From contig OY288253.1 of assembly GCA_958450325.1 (NCBI GenBank), forward strand, positions 63,240,266-63,304,265: a stretch of DNA of 64,000 bases, read 5' to 3'. Under the pieces are notes generated by a model. The model had not been told where the DNA came from, did no database searches, and saw only the letters and a list, made by a program, of their open reading frames with translations. This DNA comes from Agrostemma githago (Eukaryota; Streptophyta; Magnoliopsida; Caryophyllales; Caryophyllaceae). Positions 10,946 through 21,783 of this stretch are shown one piece after another (within the stretch, counting starts at the first letter, position 1; each line of letters begins with the position of its first letter). The position numbers and the translations under genes are program-made.

Positions 10946-11803
10946 TTATCCATAGCCATCAAGGGCTCGGAGGAGTAAGTCAAATGCTCGAGCCACATCA
11001 TAACGAGGGCTCATTGAGTACCCGAGCCAAGCTATCCTCCAAAGCCTCCAAGTCGGAAGCAAGAAGTAGTCATCCAAAGACCCAACGTCATCTTTCATGT
11101 TGTCTCCAGGGTCTTTCCATCCTACAAGCTTTATTGACCCCTTCCTCCCTAAGCATCGTCTCCAATCACAAGCAAGCTTCAAGTCTTCAACATGAGGCAA
11201 AAAAAGCGGTTTCGGCCTCATTTTGCTATTGCACATCCCCATACCTTCCCCAAGTTGTGGTTCCCCATCTTCAAGTCCCAAAACATCACTTGTTCCCACA
11301 TCATCTTGAAGGAGAGAATTGAAACATCTACCGGCGGTTTCAATCTCTTCCAAACTATGGCTTCGCTTATTTGCAAGAGGCTCATGATGTTCTTCCACAT
11401 TTTTGCACAAGGGCAACTTGAGCTCATCATTTCCACCCAACGACTTCACAACATCTACCACCTCATTCAACTCACTAACCTCATCCAATGCTTCACCAAC
11501 AATGCCTTCATCAAGGGTCATTTCCTCATTCGTCTCTTCTTGGGTAGACAATTGAGGTTCTTCATAGCAAGTCTCGTTCCTCAAGGGGACTTCATCGGCG
11601 CCTTCATGATTGGGTTGCTCCCCTTGCTCAAGTGAGCACCCTTCGTCAATTTGTGATGTTCGAGTTAAAAACATCACGGTTTTAGCCGCTAAAACATTTA
11701 ATCGAGCATCAATCGCCTCCCCTTCCCTTCGATATTGGGCCATGAATTCATCTTGGTCCTTTTGCATTTGGATGTCCATCTCTTGTTGGCTCTTTTGCAT
11801 TTG
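10946..11803 (-). CDS. Ath2 gag-like protein, 3' part (interrupted by Ath3)
   Basis: 286 codons in the same frame as 17370-16904 once Ath3 and one target duplication are ignored. It starts with a glutamine-rich coiled-coil-like segment (QMQKSQQEMDIQMQKDQDEF), then an acidic glutamate-rich middle, then a C-terminal block with WKDPGDNMKDDVGSLDDY. The original product would be about 440 residues. Its position after the primer site and its QPY-rich first part suggest a gag derivative, but I cannot recognise a full gag domain or zinc knuckle. No pol follows. The apparent start inside the Ath3 LTR (11959) is an artefact of the insertion. Confidence 0.55.
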   Translation of the reverse strand, partial: QMQKSQQEMDIQMQKDQDEFMAQYRREGEAIDARLNVLAAKTVMFLTRTSQIDEGCSLEQGEQPNHEGADEVPLRNETCYEEPQLSTQEETNEEMTLDEGIVGEALDEVSELNEVVDVVKSLGGNDELKLPLCKNVEEHHEPLANKRSHSLEEIETAGRCFNSLLQDDVGTSDVLGLEDGEPQLGEGMGMCNSKMRPKPLFLPHVEDLKLACDWRRCLGRKGSIKLVGWKDPGDNMKDDVGSLDDYFLLPTWRLWRIAWLGYSMSPRYDVARAFDLLLRALDGYG

Positions 11804-13138
11804 TGATGTGTTGTATTTATATAGCTTTATTCCCTCGATTCCGTTGTCTTTTATGGTCGGAACGCGCTCTTTAGAGCCGTTTCTTCTAACATTTTGCTTC
11901 GAGTGAGTGTTTTTGTAGATTCTACACGATTTCAGGTCTTTTTGTGCAATTACACTCATATATGGTTAGAAGAACGATCCCGAGACAAAACCCGTGCCTC
12001 AAGACGTTTAGGCGAAGAAGAAATGGGAGGTGACGATTCAATGGGCCATGAGAAGCGGCCCATAGCTTCTTTTATTAGTGCGTGCACGCCAGCCTGCATG
12101 TGACCGGCGGCCTGCCAGCCGGCCGGCAAGACACAAGCCATTTTTTTAGTTTCATTTTGATGTGTGCCTCGGCCCCTGCATGTGGCAGGCGGCCGGCCGG
12201 CCGGCCGGGGTGCACACCCAGTTCTTTTTCCGCCTCATTTTGTATAACTAGGAGAGGAGGATTATTTATCTATCTATCACTCTTGATACTTAGAAAAATT
12301 TTACTTCAGAAAACTCGTGACCCTTAGGATTCTAGCACTCGGTTTTCACTCGGATTCGATTTCGGTAATTTCATTTTATGCAATTTTCAGTTCTACGTTT
12401 CAATCTTCATCGTAAATTACTTAGTTCGTCGTAATTTTCTCTATTTGCAATTTGTTGTTCCGTTTAGTTCGTTAGATTTTCGTCCGTTTATCATTAGATT
12501 TATTTGCTTCACCTTTTTATCATGAATTCTATATATGCGATTAGTTGTTTCGTAATCATCATGCGTAGCTAATTTTCTCGCTAGGGTCGAGGGGGATCGA
12601 TGGGTTATTGTACGATTATGTTACTTTGATACTAAATTCATAATTATGCTAGTACCACTTTCGCGTGTTTATTTGTCGATTAATTTGTTAAAGGCCACAA
12701 CATTTTAATCTGTTTGGGAAATTCTAGTTCCTGTGCGAAAGCCGAATTAGGATTAGATCACGCGCGATTTGGTAGGGAGTCTAATAAGTTGCGAGAGCCC
12801 GTTAGAACCTTCCTAGGTTGACACGATTCGAGAGAACGTGTTATAGCCGACTAGCATGTTATATGTTTATTATTATCGTCGCATAATTGTTGAGCATCTA
12901 TCGTGAACCCGTGACCTTAGTTTTCACCTCTTTATTAGATTCGATTATTTATTATCGCATTTCAGTAGTGTTTTTATATCCTTCCACCAATTCAACCGTT
13001 CAAGAGCATCCTAGAATCGCCATAGCTAATTGACTAGTTTAACTGTTTCCCTGTGGATTCGATACCTTGCTTGCCGCTATCTTCTTGTTAGTAGCATTAG
13101 GTTTACCTTGATTGGGTGTGACGACTTTACCTACATCA
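11804..13138 (+). repeat. Ath3 5' LTR
   Basis: Ends TGATGTGTTG and CCTACATCA. Holds GGCCGGCC-type palindromes (about 12096-12210) upstream of a TATA-like stretch near 12245-12270. Confidence 0.95.
12096..12275 (+). promoter_or_regulatory. Ath3 LTR promoter region with GGCCGGCC palindromes
   Basis: GC-rich palindromes such as GCCGGCCGGC and a run of GGCC units (12188-12208) precede TATAACTA/TTATTTATCTAT. The copy in the 3' LTR is at 15861-16040. Promoter role inferred from the matching layout in the other LTR families. Confidence 0.45.
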
Positions 13139-13142
13139 AATT

Positions 13143-13158
13143 TGGCGCCGTTGCCGAC
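13143..13158 (+). other. Ath3 primer-binding site
   Basis: TGGCGCCGTTGCCG, then AC where the Athila site has GG. It starts four bases after the LTR end. The sequence fits the aspartate-tRNA site used by Athila. Confidence 0.85.
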
Positions 13159-14016
13159 GTTCCCATTTATATAGGCGGGTTAGTCACGCAATTAGCTCTC
13201 CGGTTGACCGCTTTTCGCGAGGCAGATCATGATCCGGTCCCGGGTGAGATTACTCTTAGCCTCCGATATTTGGCTTCTCTTAACTGGATTTCTTCTAGGC
13301 ATCAGAATCGTTGGGCTTGGCTTATTCATGAGCAGGCGACTATTATTTTGCAAGCCGGGTCGGTTTTGTCACTTGAGGCTGATCAGCCTAATTATTTATT
13401 ACCCGTCGCTGCCCCTAGCTCTCTTCTTTCGTCGCATGCTGTTACCTATACTCGTCGCCCGACGAGCGAGCCTAGTACCTCCCGCCCCACTTCTGAGCCC
13501 GGTCCATCTCAGCCTGCTCCCGAGACCACCACCACTACTACTTTTGAGCAGCCTCCTCCACCGCCCCAGTATGCTTCCCTCCATCCCGATCTGATTTCGT
13601 GGATGGAGCGCATGGAGTTGAGTGCCGGTTCGTCACGTTCTGACTTTGATACTTTTCGCACGGAGACTCGTGCCGACACCGCTGCTACTCACGCTCGTCT
13701 GGACAGGTTATATGCTGATCAGTGTCTCGGGATGTATCCCGTTTATGATGACTATGCTAGGCGTGCAGCTGTGCCACCACAGGGCCCTTATCCCTCGTAC
13801 TTTTCGTGGCCCGTGGGTGGTTATACTGACCCTTCGATTCATGGCGACTTCCATCTTCACACTGACTATTTCAGTGCCCCGGCGGGCCCTGCTTTTGGAG
13901 CCGCTAGTGATTATCAGGGAGGTGGTTGGTATACGGGTGGTGCGTCAGGTTCTGGGACCGCTGCAGATGATGGTATGGAGGATGATGATTTTGGTGATGA
14001 TGATGATGATCAGTAG
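13143..14016 (+). CDS. Ath3 truncated Athila second-ORF protein
   Basis: Open from the primer site to TAG at 14014-14016, about 290 codons, with no ATG until codon ~155 (WMERMEL). The start YIGGLVTQLAL resembles CGGVVTMIARAL in the Ath1 second ORF, so the first half of the protein appears deleted and the rest fused to the leader. Then a proline/threonine-rich hinge (PTSEPGPSQPAPE), a PPPPPQY motif, and an acidic C-terminus of Asp and Glu. Resembles the ATHILA ORF-1/putative plant transposon protein type; the match is weak. Frame is intact, which fits the young age. Confidence 0.55.
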
Positions 14017-14130
14017 CGGATTGCTGACTCCGCTACCTCTCCATGTGTATATTTGGTATGTTTTTTTTTCTCTTTCCTCGGATTTTATTTGTGTCCCCCA
14101 CCAATTTTGGGTCTGTATGATTTGGACATT

Positions 14131-14160
14131 GAGGACAATGTCGAGTCTAGCGTGGGGGAG
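14131..14160 (+). other. Ath3 internal polypurine cassette
   Basis: GAGGACAATG followed by TAGCGTGGGGGAG, just after the ORF and 1.4 kb before the true tract. Confidence 0.65.
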
Positions 14161-15534
14161 TTTTTAGTATTTCTAGTTTTATTTCCTTGAGTCTTAGTGG
14201 TTGTCCATGATACCGATTATGCAGCAATGATGATAATTTGCACTCTTTAGGCCACCTACTCATTCTTAATTGGCATTCATTTGACCTTTGTTATGTGGAA
14301 TAATAATTAATCGGCAAGTTTGCAACCAACCGGGCTATGATTTGTGGTTCCCATTTAGACCGACCCTGCATTTGGGCTTTAGCTACAAAATTGGTGAGAT
14401 TTAGAGCCTCCTGTAGCCAGTACATTCATACCTGGCTACCACTTAGGATTGTGTGTAGGACTCCTCGTGGAATATGCTATGTCAATACGCATAAGTATGG
14501 TGTTTGCCCCTTCATTTTGACTAACTTGCCTAGTGATCATTTTTGGGTCATTTTCATTTTCATCTATTTCTATCCATTTTCTCCTTGGCTAAAATGTTAA
14601 AGAATTCACAAAATGAACTACAAAATCAAATTTGCCTACCCAGCCAAGCTTGATGAAGTAGGTCACCTAGTGCGTTCTATGCTCGTTACTGTGTGATTTT
14701 GGAGATTTTTGATGGATGATTGGATGCGGTTGACTCTGTCTCAAGGGAGTTTGTAGATCTTGTCCGGGTTAGTTTGGGTTATTGTATATATTTGCTTCTA
14801 ATTTTATCAAGCTGAAAAAAAATATAGTTCAAAAAAAAAAAAGGAAAAAAAATGAAAAAAGCAAAAAGGAAAAAATCGAAAAAATCGAAAAAGAAGAAAA
14901 AAAAAAGAGAAAAAAATCAAAACAACACAAAAAATATATGTTATTCTTGTTACTTTTATTTTCCGTTTACTTGATGAAATTTGAGCGCCCTCTTTTGATC
15001 CCGGACTCGTTCTCGTTGGTTGGTGGTTTGTATGATTTGTTTATGGAAGTGGAAGAATTTTTGAGTTGAGCATTATAGCACTAGTTAGTTCACTAGCTTG
15101 GCTTTAACCTCACATGACCATATCGATTTCCACCGTCTACCTTGTTATCACCATCCTTGCCTCCCTTTGTGATCCTAGCACGTTTGTAAAAATTTAGAGG
15201 TCGATACCATATTAGATTGCGGGTATATTTCCATGAGTTGGAGTAGTTGAGCGTTTTCATATATATATTTCACATTTACACACCCTTCCTAATTGAGCGA
15301 TAAGTGGCTCCGTGAGTAGCCTTTGCAGGGGCTTTGGTTGAAAGTGTGGTTTCTACATGTTATGCTTGGTAAAATTGTGCATTTGTTGATGGGTTATTTT
15401 CCTATTTCCCGTCTTGGAATTCGTTTCTTAGACTTGGTTTAGATGTTTGCTATGACGGACTTGAGTATTTGGTTGCCTACTATTTGCTTTGAGCTGTTTC
15501 GGTATTATATTAGTTGTTTTCTTACGGGTCTTGC
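14161..15534 (+). other. Ath3 3' non-coding tract
   Basis: No gene. It contains a hairpin with arms TGTAGCCAG (14412-14420) and CTGGCTACCA (14432-14441), and an A-rich purine stretch (14814-14935) that yields a false lysine-rich ORF. Confidence 0.55.
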
Positions 15535-15568
15535 TTGAGGACAAGCAAGGGTTCGGTTCGGGGGAGTT
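15535..15568 (+). other. Ath3 polypurine tract cassette
   Basis: GAGGACAAGCAA, then TTCGGGGGAGTT directly before the 3' LTR. Confidence 0.8.
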
Positions 15569-16903
15569 TGATGTGTTGTATTTATATAGCTTTATTCCCT
15601 CGATTCCGTTGTCTTTTATGGTCGGAACGCGCTCTTTAGAGCCGTTTCTTCTAACATTTTGCTTCGAGTGAGTGTTTTTGTAGATTCTACACGATTTCAG
15701 GTCTTTTTGTGCAATTACACTCATATCTGGTTAGAAGAACGATCCCGAGACAAAACCCGTGCCTCAAGACGTTTAGGCGAAGAAGAAATGGGAGGTGACG
15801 ATTCAATGGGCCATGAGAAGCGGCCCATAGCTTCTTTTATTAGTGCGTGCACGCCAGCCTGCATGTGACCGGCGGCCTGCCAGCCGGCCGGCAAGACACA
15901 AGCCATTTTTTTAGTTTCATTTTGATGTGTGCCTCGGCCCCTGCATGTGGCAGGCGGCCGGCCGGCCGGCCGGGGTGCACACCCAGTTCTTTTTCCGCCT
16001 CATTTTGTATAACTAGGAGAGGAGGATTATTTATCTATCTATCACTCTTGATACTTAGAAAAATTTTACTTCAGAAAACTCGTGACCCTTAGGATTCTAG
16101 CACTCGGTTTTCACTCGGATTCGATTTCGGTAATTTCATTTTATGCAATTTTCAGTTCTACGTTTCAATCTTCATCGTAAATTACTTAGTTCGTCGTAAT
16201 TTTCTCTATTTGCAATTTGTTGTTCCGTTTAGTTCGTTAGATTTTCGTCCGTTTATCATTAGATTTATTTGCTTCACCTTTTTATCATGAATTCTATATA
16301 TGCGATTAGTTGTTTCGTAATCATCATGCGTAGCTAATTTTCTCGCTAGGGTCGAGGGGGATCGATGGGTTATTGTACGATTATGTTACTTTGATACTAA
16401 ATTCATAATTATGCTAGTACCACTTTCGCGTGTTTATTTGTCGATTAATTTGTTAAAGGCCACAACATTTTAATCTGTTTGGGAAATTCTAGTTCCTGTG
16501 CGAAAGCCGAATTAGGATTAGATCACGCGCGATTTGGTAGGGAGTCTAATAAGTTGCGAGAGCCCGTTAGAACCTTCCTAGGTTGACACGATTCGAGAGA
16601 ACGTGTTATAGCCGACTAGCATGTTATATGTTTATTATTATCGTCGCATAATTGTTGAGCATCTATCGTGAACCCGTGACCTTAGTTTTCACCTCTTTAT
16701 TAGATTCGATTATTTATTATCGCATTTCAGTAGTGTTTTTATATCCTTCCACCAATTCAACCGTTCAAGAGCATCCTAGAATCGCCATAGCTAATTGACT
16801 AGTTTAACTGTTTCCCTGTGGATTCGATACCTTGCTTGCCGCTATCTTCTTGTTAGTAGCATTAGGTTTACCTTGATTGGGTGTGACGACTTTACCTACA
16901 TCA
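15569..16903 (+). repeat. Ath3 3' LTR
   Basis: Same length and essentially the same sequence as 11804-13138. Confidence 0.95.
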
Positions 16904-17370
16904 ATTTGAAGAATTGATTGAAATAACTCCAAGTTGGGCATTTGGTGGTCATTGGGGTCTTGTAATGCTCCTTGAAAATCTTGATGATGCCCTAGGAGTG
17001 GGGCATCATATTGTTGGTAATGAGGTTGAGATGATTGGTAGTATTGTGGGTTTTGGGGCTCATATTGTGGTTGAGGTGAAGGGTAATATGGTGGGTTTTG
17101 GGGAAATTGGCTTCCATGTGAAGAAACATGATGAAACATGGTGGGTTCACATTGATAGCTTGAGTAATGGCCACCATGATCATAGGATTGATAAGCATTC
17201 ACTTGTTGGTAGCCGTTTCCATGTCCTTGAAACTCATACCCACGGGTGTCTTGATTACCCCATGAAGCTTGATAGTAGGTAGGAGGCATCATGACATAGC
17301 TTTGATCCATAGAGGGAGAGGAGTAACTTATGGTGGCTTCTATAGGTGGGGAGTTTAGATCAAACCTCAT
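16904..17370 (-). CDS. Ath2 gag-like protein, 5' part
   Basis: Starts at the methionine at 17370 (MRFDLNSPPIEA) and runs about 155 codons to the Ath3 insertion point. It is rich in Tyr, Gln, Pro and His, with repeated QPQYEPQNPQYYQ-like units, and reads in frame into 11803 on the far side of Ath3. Such a QPY-rich stretch is common in the C-terminal part of Athila gag, so the N-terminal capsid half seems to have been lost. The start lies about 275 bases after the primer site. Frame beyond 16909 (DVGKVV) is Ath3 LTR and not part of the gene. Confidence 0.55.
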
Positions 17371-17644
17371 GTTTTGCTCGAAAATTATGGCTTGTACCCG
17401 GTTGGGAACCTCTCAATCTAGCAACCGTCCGTTGATGCGGCTCTAAGTTGTAAAGAAGAGGATGGTCACCACCTCTAGGCATAAACTGTAGACTAGGAGC
17501 AAACGTGAGAAGTCTAGTGCTTTTTGGGCATTAGACAAGAAGGAAATAAACTTCACACACACAAGAAGCAAAGAATAACAAAGAAAAACACAAAAACAAA
17601 GACAAAGTCAAGTAAGTAGGCAAACAAAGTCTAAACATGCACCG

Positions 17645-17662
17645 TCCCCGGTAACGACGCCA
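17645..17662 (-). other. Ath2 primer-binding site
   Basis: Minus-strand TGGCGTCGTTACCGGGGA, three bases inside the 5' LTR. It differs from the Athila aspartate-tRNA site at two positions, which fits ageing. Confidence 0.85.
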
Positions 17663-17665
17663 AAT

Positions 17666-19174
17666 TGATGGGAAGGATTTTGCCGTCAATCTCTACCAAC
17701 AAGTAAAACCAACTAATCCTAACTGGGTAGATAGGGAAAGTCGGGTCGAATCCACGAGGACGGTAATGAGGTGTCTAGGTCACCCAAATACAAGACTAGG
17801 TCAACAAGCTAAACTAGGCTAAAACAAAGAAGGGGGAGAAGACTATGACCAAGAGTAAACTAAGTATGACAACTAAAGCTAAAAGATTCAACTAACTAGA
17901 GAAACAATGACTAAAAGGATGGAGAAAACAATAGGAAAAGAGTAGGGTTAGGTCGGGTTCATAAGTTTAGTAAGATAGTTTGGTAATCGAGGGTGTAGGT
18001 TTCACCTAGTCACTAAGGTCGGTCCGCGCTCTCGCGTCAAAGACAAACCTGAATACTCATGCAAGATGCTACTCTAAACAAGAGGATTCAATCACCAATC
18101 AACCAAACAATGAGAAGGAGGAAACAAGCAAGAGAAGTATTTGCAACTACTATTCTAACAAGCATTTCATCAAACACATGGTATGCAAGAATGAATGACT
18201 AGCAACATAGATTCAACCTTTACCCACAATCAACCTTAATCCCCCTACTAACCTCACAATAAGTCTACTCACACATAATCAAACTAACACTAATACAAAC
18301 AAGAGAAATCAACACAAACATCATAACATTCATAATGGAAATGAAACTAGCAAGAACAATAAACAAGAACAAAGATTAAAACTTGAAAGATAAACAGAGA
18401 TTGAAGGAAAAGAGAAGAGGAAGATTATACCAAACTAGTATGGAAGAAAGGTTGGAACTTGTATAATAAGAAAACCCAAATACAACAACCAAGGTTGTCA
18501 ATCTTGGTTGGATTCTTCAAGAATTCCAAAAATACAAGGATTAAACTAAGATTAAGGAAAGGATTAAGCTAATCTACACTAATCTATGCTAATCTAACCT
18601 AAAGTATGTCTAGGGTTTCATAAGATACTCTAACAATACAAGAGGGGGGTTATATATAGGGTTCCACAAGTGAAGGAAGGCGGAAAAGCAAACACGGGCT
18701 GAACGTGGTCCATCCAGGTCGGGATGGAGCTGATCCCGGTCGGGATGAGAGTGGTCCCATTCAGGATGGTCTCATCCCGATCGGGATGGCCCTCAGAAGC
18801 GTCAGTTTGCTTTCTTGCTTCTTCCCGGTCGAGATGGGGTCCTTCCCGACCAGGATGGGTCATGTAGGCTTCAAATATGATCCCATAGGTCCCTCCTTGC
18901 TCTTCTTAGGCTTCTTATCGATTCTCGGTGCTCGGGAATGGGTCCCAAGGGCTCGGGATCAAGTCTAAGCTACCGAGTGATCGTCGCTTCTCTTCGTTGG
19001 TTCCAAATGTGTCGGAAACGAGTCGGAATCGTTTCATTTCTCCATTATTGGCCTTAGGAACCTAAAACAAGCTAGAAGAAGCGTAAGTAGCCTCGAAAAC
19101 CGCTTCAAAGAGCAATTCCACAAGAGAAACCGGGACTAAATACAAGGAATAAGCACTACAAAACACACTTATCA
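17666..19174 (-). repeat. Ath2 5' LTR
   Basis: 1509 bases, ends TGATGGGAAGG and ACACTTATCA in plus orientation. Its palindromes are at 18710-18860 and its TATA box at 18650-18658. Confidence 0.92.
18650..18860 (-). promoter_or_regulatory. Ath2 5' LTR promoter: TATA and palindromes
   Basis: Palindromes of the ATCCCGATCGGGAT type, some decayed, upstream in sense direction of TATATATA. Confidence 0.6.
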
Positions 19175-20107
19175 CTTATTGAAGATTTGGGTTTATTGAA
19201 GATCAAAGGATTTTGCAAAGGTTTATGTGACAAGTTCCTTGTTCGGTTTCTTGAAGCTTCTTTATTTAATATTATTATATTCTTTCCTTTCTTTTATGGT
19301 GTTCTTCATTGTCGGTACCTCTTTATTCTCTCTCTCCTTTGTTTATTTCCTTCATTTTCTTTTCTAGTATTTGTGTTCCTTTCTTATTTTGCCTTGTTAT
19401 CAATTTCCCCTTAGTAGTTGTTTTGGTAGTGTTTTCCTCTCTTTTGTGTTAGATTACTTTTCATTTCTCTTGATCAATATGCATTACATTTATCTTAGCC
19501 TCCTTGTTATTTATTTTGTTACGTTTACCATGACTAGTGAGTAGATTTTTAGTTAGGAGGTTAGGGGAGGAAGAACTCTAGATTTGGGCTTGGGTTTCAT
19601 GAAATTGTTGCATTCTGTGGTGGTTTGTCTTGTACAAGGTTATTGTGTTTTTGTTGACTTAGCCTAATAAACTCAGTTAGCATTGACTCACTCAGACCAG
19701 TATGGGGAAACTCGGGGTTTGGGTAATCTTATCTTGAGACCTTAGCGTCCTCGTCGCGAAAGCGGGTTTATGCTAGGTTGGGTAGGGAAACCGAAAGGTG
19801 ACTCCTCCCTTTATTGACCTTGTGATGATTTTCGTGATCCTCGTGTCCTTATCTTTGGTTTTGACTTCCCGACTCCCCCTAACGCCTTCTTTATCATTGT
19901 TTCCCATTTTCAGTTATTCAATTCGTTTAATTAGTTCACTCTACCTTGTCTCAACCCCCTTTTTGGACCCCAACTGCAATTATTCCTAAGACTTGGCCGA
20001 TTACATTTCAATGTCTCCCTAGGGTTCGACTCCGACTTGCCGCTGCTACATAGTAGCTAGTTGGGACTAAATATTGTTTGCATGCGTGTCAGCGACAGCG
20101 CGCATCA
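19175..20107 (+). repeat. Ath1 5' LTR, distal part
   Basis: Matches 28979-29915 with scattered substitutions and ends GCGCGCATCA before the primer site. Confidence 0.92.
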
Positions 20108-20110
20108 AAA

Positions 20111-20128
20111 TGGCGCCGTTGCCGGGGA
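20111..20128 (+). other. Ath1 primer-binding site
   Basis: TGGCGCCGTTGCCGGGGA, the canonical Athila site complementary to the 3' end of aspartate tRNA. Confidence 0.92.
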
Positions 20129-20337
20129 GAGCGGTAGTTAATTGATTAAGTCTTTGTTTTAGTTGTGTTTGGTTAATTTCTTTAATTTTTTTTTCCTCCT
20201 ACCCTAGTGTCATTTGGTACTAGGAGTCTCATTGTTTGTTGAGTTTTTGAAACAAATACTTGTTATTTAGGTTGCTTGATCCCCATTCGGAGAACAAGTT
20301 TCTTGAAAATCTTGTGTGCCGAAGCAACAATAACTTA

Positions 20338-21740
20338 ATATTGTGATCTCACACCGACCATCATTCTTTCATCAACACTTCATAATTGTTCACATCAAGT
20401 TTCTAAACCAACATCTAAAGATTCAAGCCTGGCTACGCGTGGATCTCATTCTCAACCGTCTAGTGAGGAGATTTCTTATCCCGTCTTCATCGAAACTATC
20501 CCGAAAAGTTTTGAGCTCAAGCCTTCAATTATCAATTTAATTCAACAACACACTTTCCATGGGTTGCCATATGAAGATGTTATAGAACACGTATATCTTT
20601 TCAAGGAAAACTTAATTGGTATCAAATTTGAAGGTCTTACCAAGTGTCAATTGCATCGGATTCTTTTTCCCCGAACCTTGCGCGATGGAGCAAGAAGGTG
20701 GCTTCAAAGTTTCCCTAGTAACACTTTCCACACATGGAAGCATTTTTGCAACACTTTTCTTGAGAAATTCTTCCCACCATCCAAGACTAATAGATACGGG
20801 ATGGAAATCCAGACATTTCAACAACAAAAAGATGAAAACATAAGTGAGGCTTGGGATCGATTTCAGGTCCTACAAAGGAAGTGCCCACACCATGGTATTC
20901 CCAATTGGCTTTTGCTCCATACATTTTTTAATTCCTTATCCGCCAATTCAAAGGAGAATATCAACACAGCTGCAAGAGGCAACTTGTTTTTACTTAACTA
21001 AATTGAATCACATAGGCTTCTCGATAAGATGGTCAAAAGTGGTGAGCGTTCTAAAGAAACATAAAGTAGTGAGTCAATCAAAGGATCAAAGTCATTAAAT
21101 GATATGGAGGCCACTCTTGAGGCAAGAGTCGATCAATTAATTGAGAGATTTGAGAGAATTGTTGCTAGAGATGATTCTCAACCTAAGATAAGGCCCCCAT
21201 CAAGGAAAATGACCCCGCCTAGAAAAATCACTCCACCAAGGCGAACATCTATCTCACTCCCAGGTTGTATCGAGTTTAAATTCCATGCGATCATTGTGGG
21301 AAGTACGACCATAATTCCGATTTTTGTATGACATAAGAGAAGGTATATCAAGTTAATGCTCAAGGAACCCATGAAGAATCTTATATACACAATCCTAATT
21401 GGAGAGCCGGATTTTATTCTATGCCCACCCGAGAAACATATTCTTGCCAAGATCAAACAACTCCAAGAGCCCCCAATCAAAGGGTTTATTCTAATTCCTA
21501 TGGATATCCTCATGAAAACCGTGCTAATCAAGGAAATTACTATCCCCAAGGACCCCATCAACCTAGCTATGGTCCTCCTTTTGGATTTCAACCCTAATAT
21601 AATCAATGCCCTTCAAGGTATACTCAAGATAATTCTCAATATTCTTATGATATTCAAGGAACACTCAAGTATATATTGGAAGAAAATGCATCTAATCGAG
21701 CTAGAATTGAAGCTCTAGAGGCGCGTGCCGCCTCTTGAGC
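20338..21740 (+). pseudogene. Ath1 gag, decayed
   Basis: One frame is open from about 20341 to 21001 without an ATG. It includes PVFIETIPKSFELKPSI and the retrotransposon gag domain (GARRWLQSFPSNTFHTWKHF, EAWDRFQVLQRKCPHHGIP), typical of Athila gag. It ends at a stop at 20999-21001. Later frames continue with a coiled-coil segment (ARVDQLIERFERI), then a CCHC knuckle C-x2-C-x4-H-x4-C near 21284-21325, and a QPY-rich tail. Several frameshifts separate the pieces. The function was capsid assembly and RNA binding; this copy cannot make it. Confidence 0.8.
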
Positions 21741-21783
21741 CCGATATTCCCATCAACCAACATATCCTTTCAATTATGCGTCC

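Larger units (their letters stand above)
11804..16903 (+). mobile_element. Ath3: very young non-autonomous Athila-like element
   Basis: 5.1-kb element with LTRs 11804-13138 and 15569-16903, both 1335 bases, target duplication ATTTG (11799-11803 and 16904-16908). Comparing by eye I saw one difference in most of the LTR length (near 11962 versus 15727). Primer-binding site at 13143 and polypurine tract at 15551-15568. The interior has a single N-terminally truncated Athila-like ORF and no gag or pol. Near-identical LTRs imply a recent insertion, so a helper was active recently. Confidence 0.95.
6360..19174 (-). mobile_element. Ath2: non-autonomous Athila-like LTR retrotransposon
   Basis: Complete element with LTRs 6360-7871 and 17666-19174, target duplication CTTAT (6355-6359 and 19175-19179). 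Primer-binding site (17662-17645) and polypurine tract (7886-7872) show minus-strand sense. After removing Ath3 the interior is about 4.7 kb and has one long gag-like ORF, an internal promoter-like block, three stem-loops and a long 3' non-coding tract. There is no protease, reverse transcriptase or integrase. The LTRs differ by scattered substitutions and small indels, so it is clearly older than Ath3, which lies inside it. Confidence 0.92.

Noticed and set aside
11894..12327. Small ORFs repeated at 15659-16092
   Set aside because: They lie in the two Ath3 LTRs and repeat only because the LTRs do; no transposon protein resembles them.
13143..13158. tRNA gene candidate
   Set aside because: Only the 3' end complement is present; it is a primer-binding site next to an LTR. 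No full tRNA was found anywhere in the window.
14782..15069. Lysine-rich plus-strand ORF
   Set aside because: Product of an A-rich stretch in the Ath3 non-coding tract.
20612..20827. Antisense ORF within gag
   Set aside because: Shadow of the gag frame.
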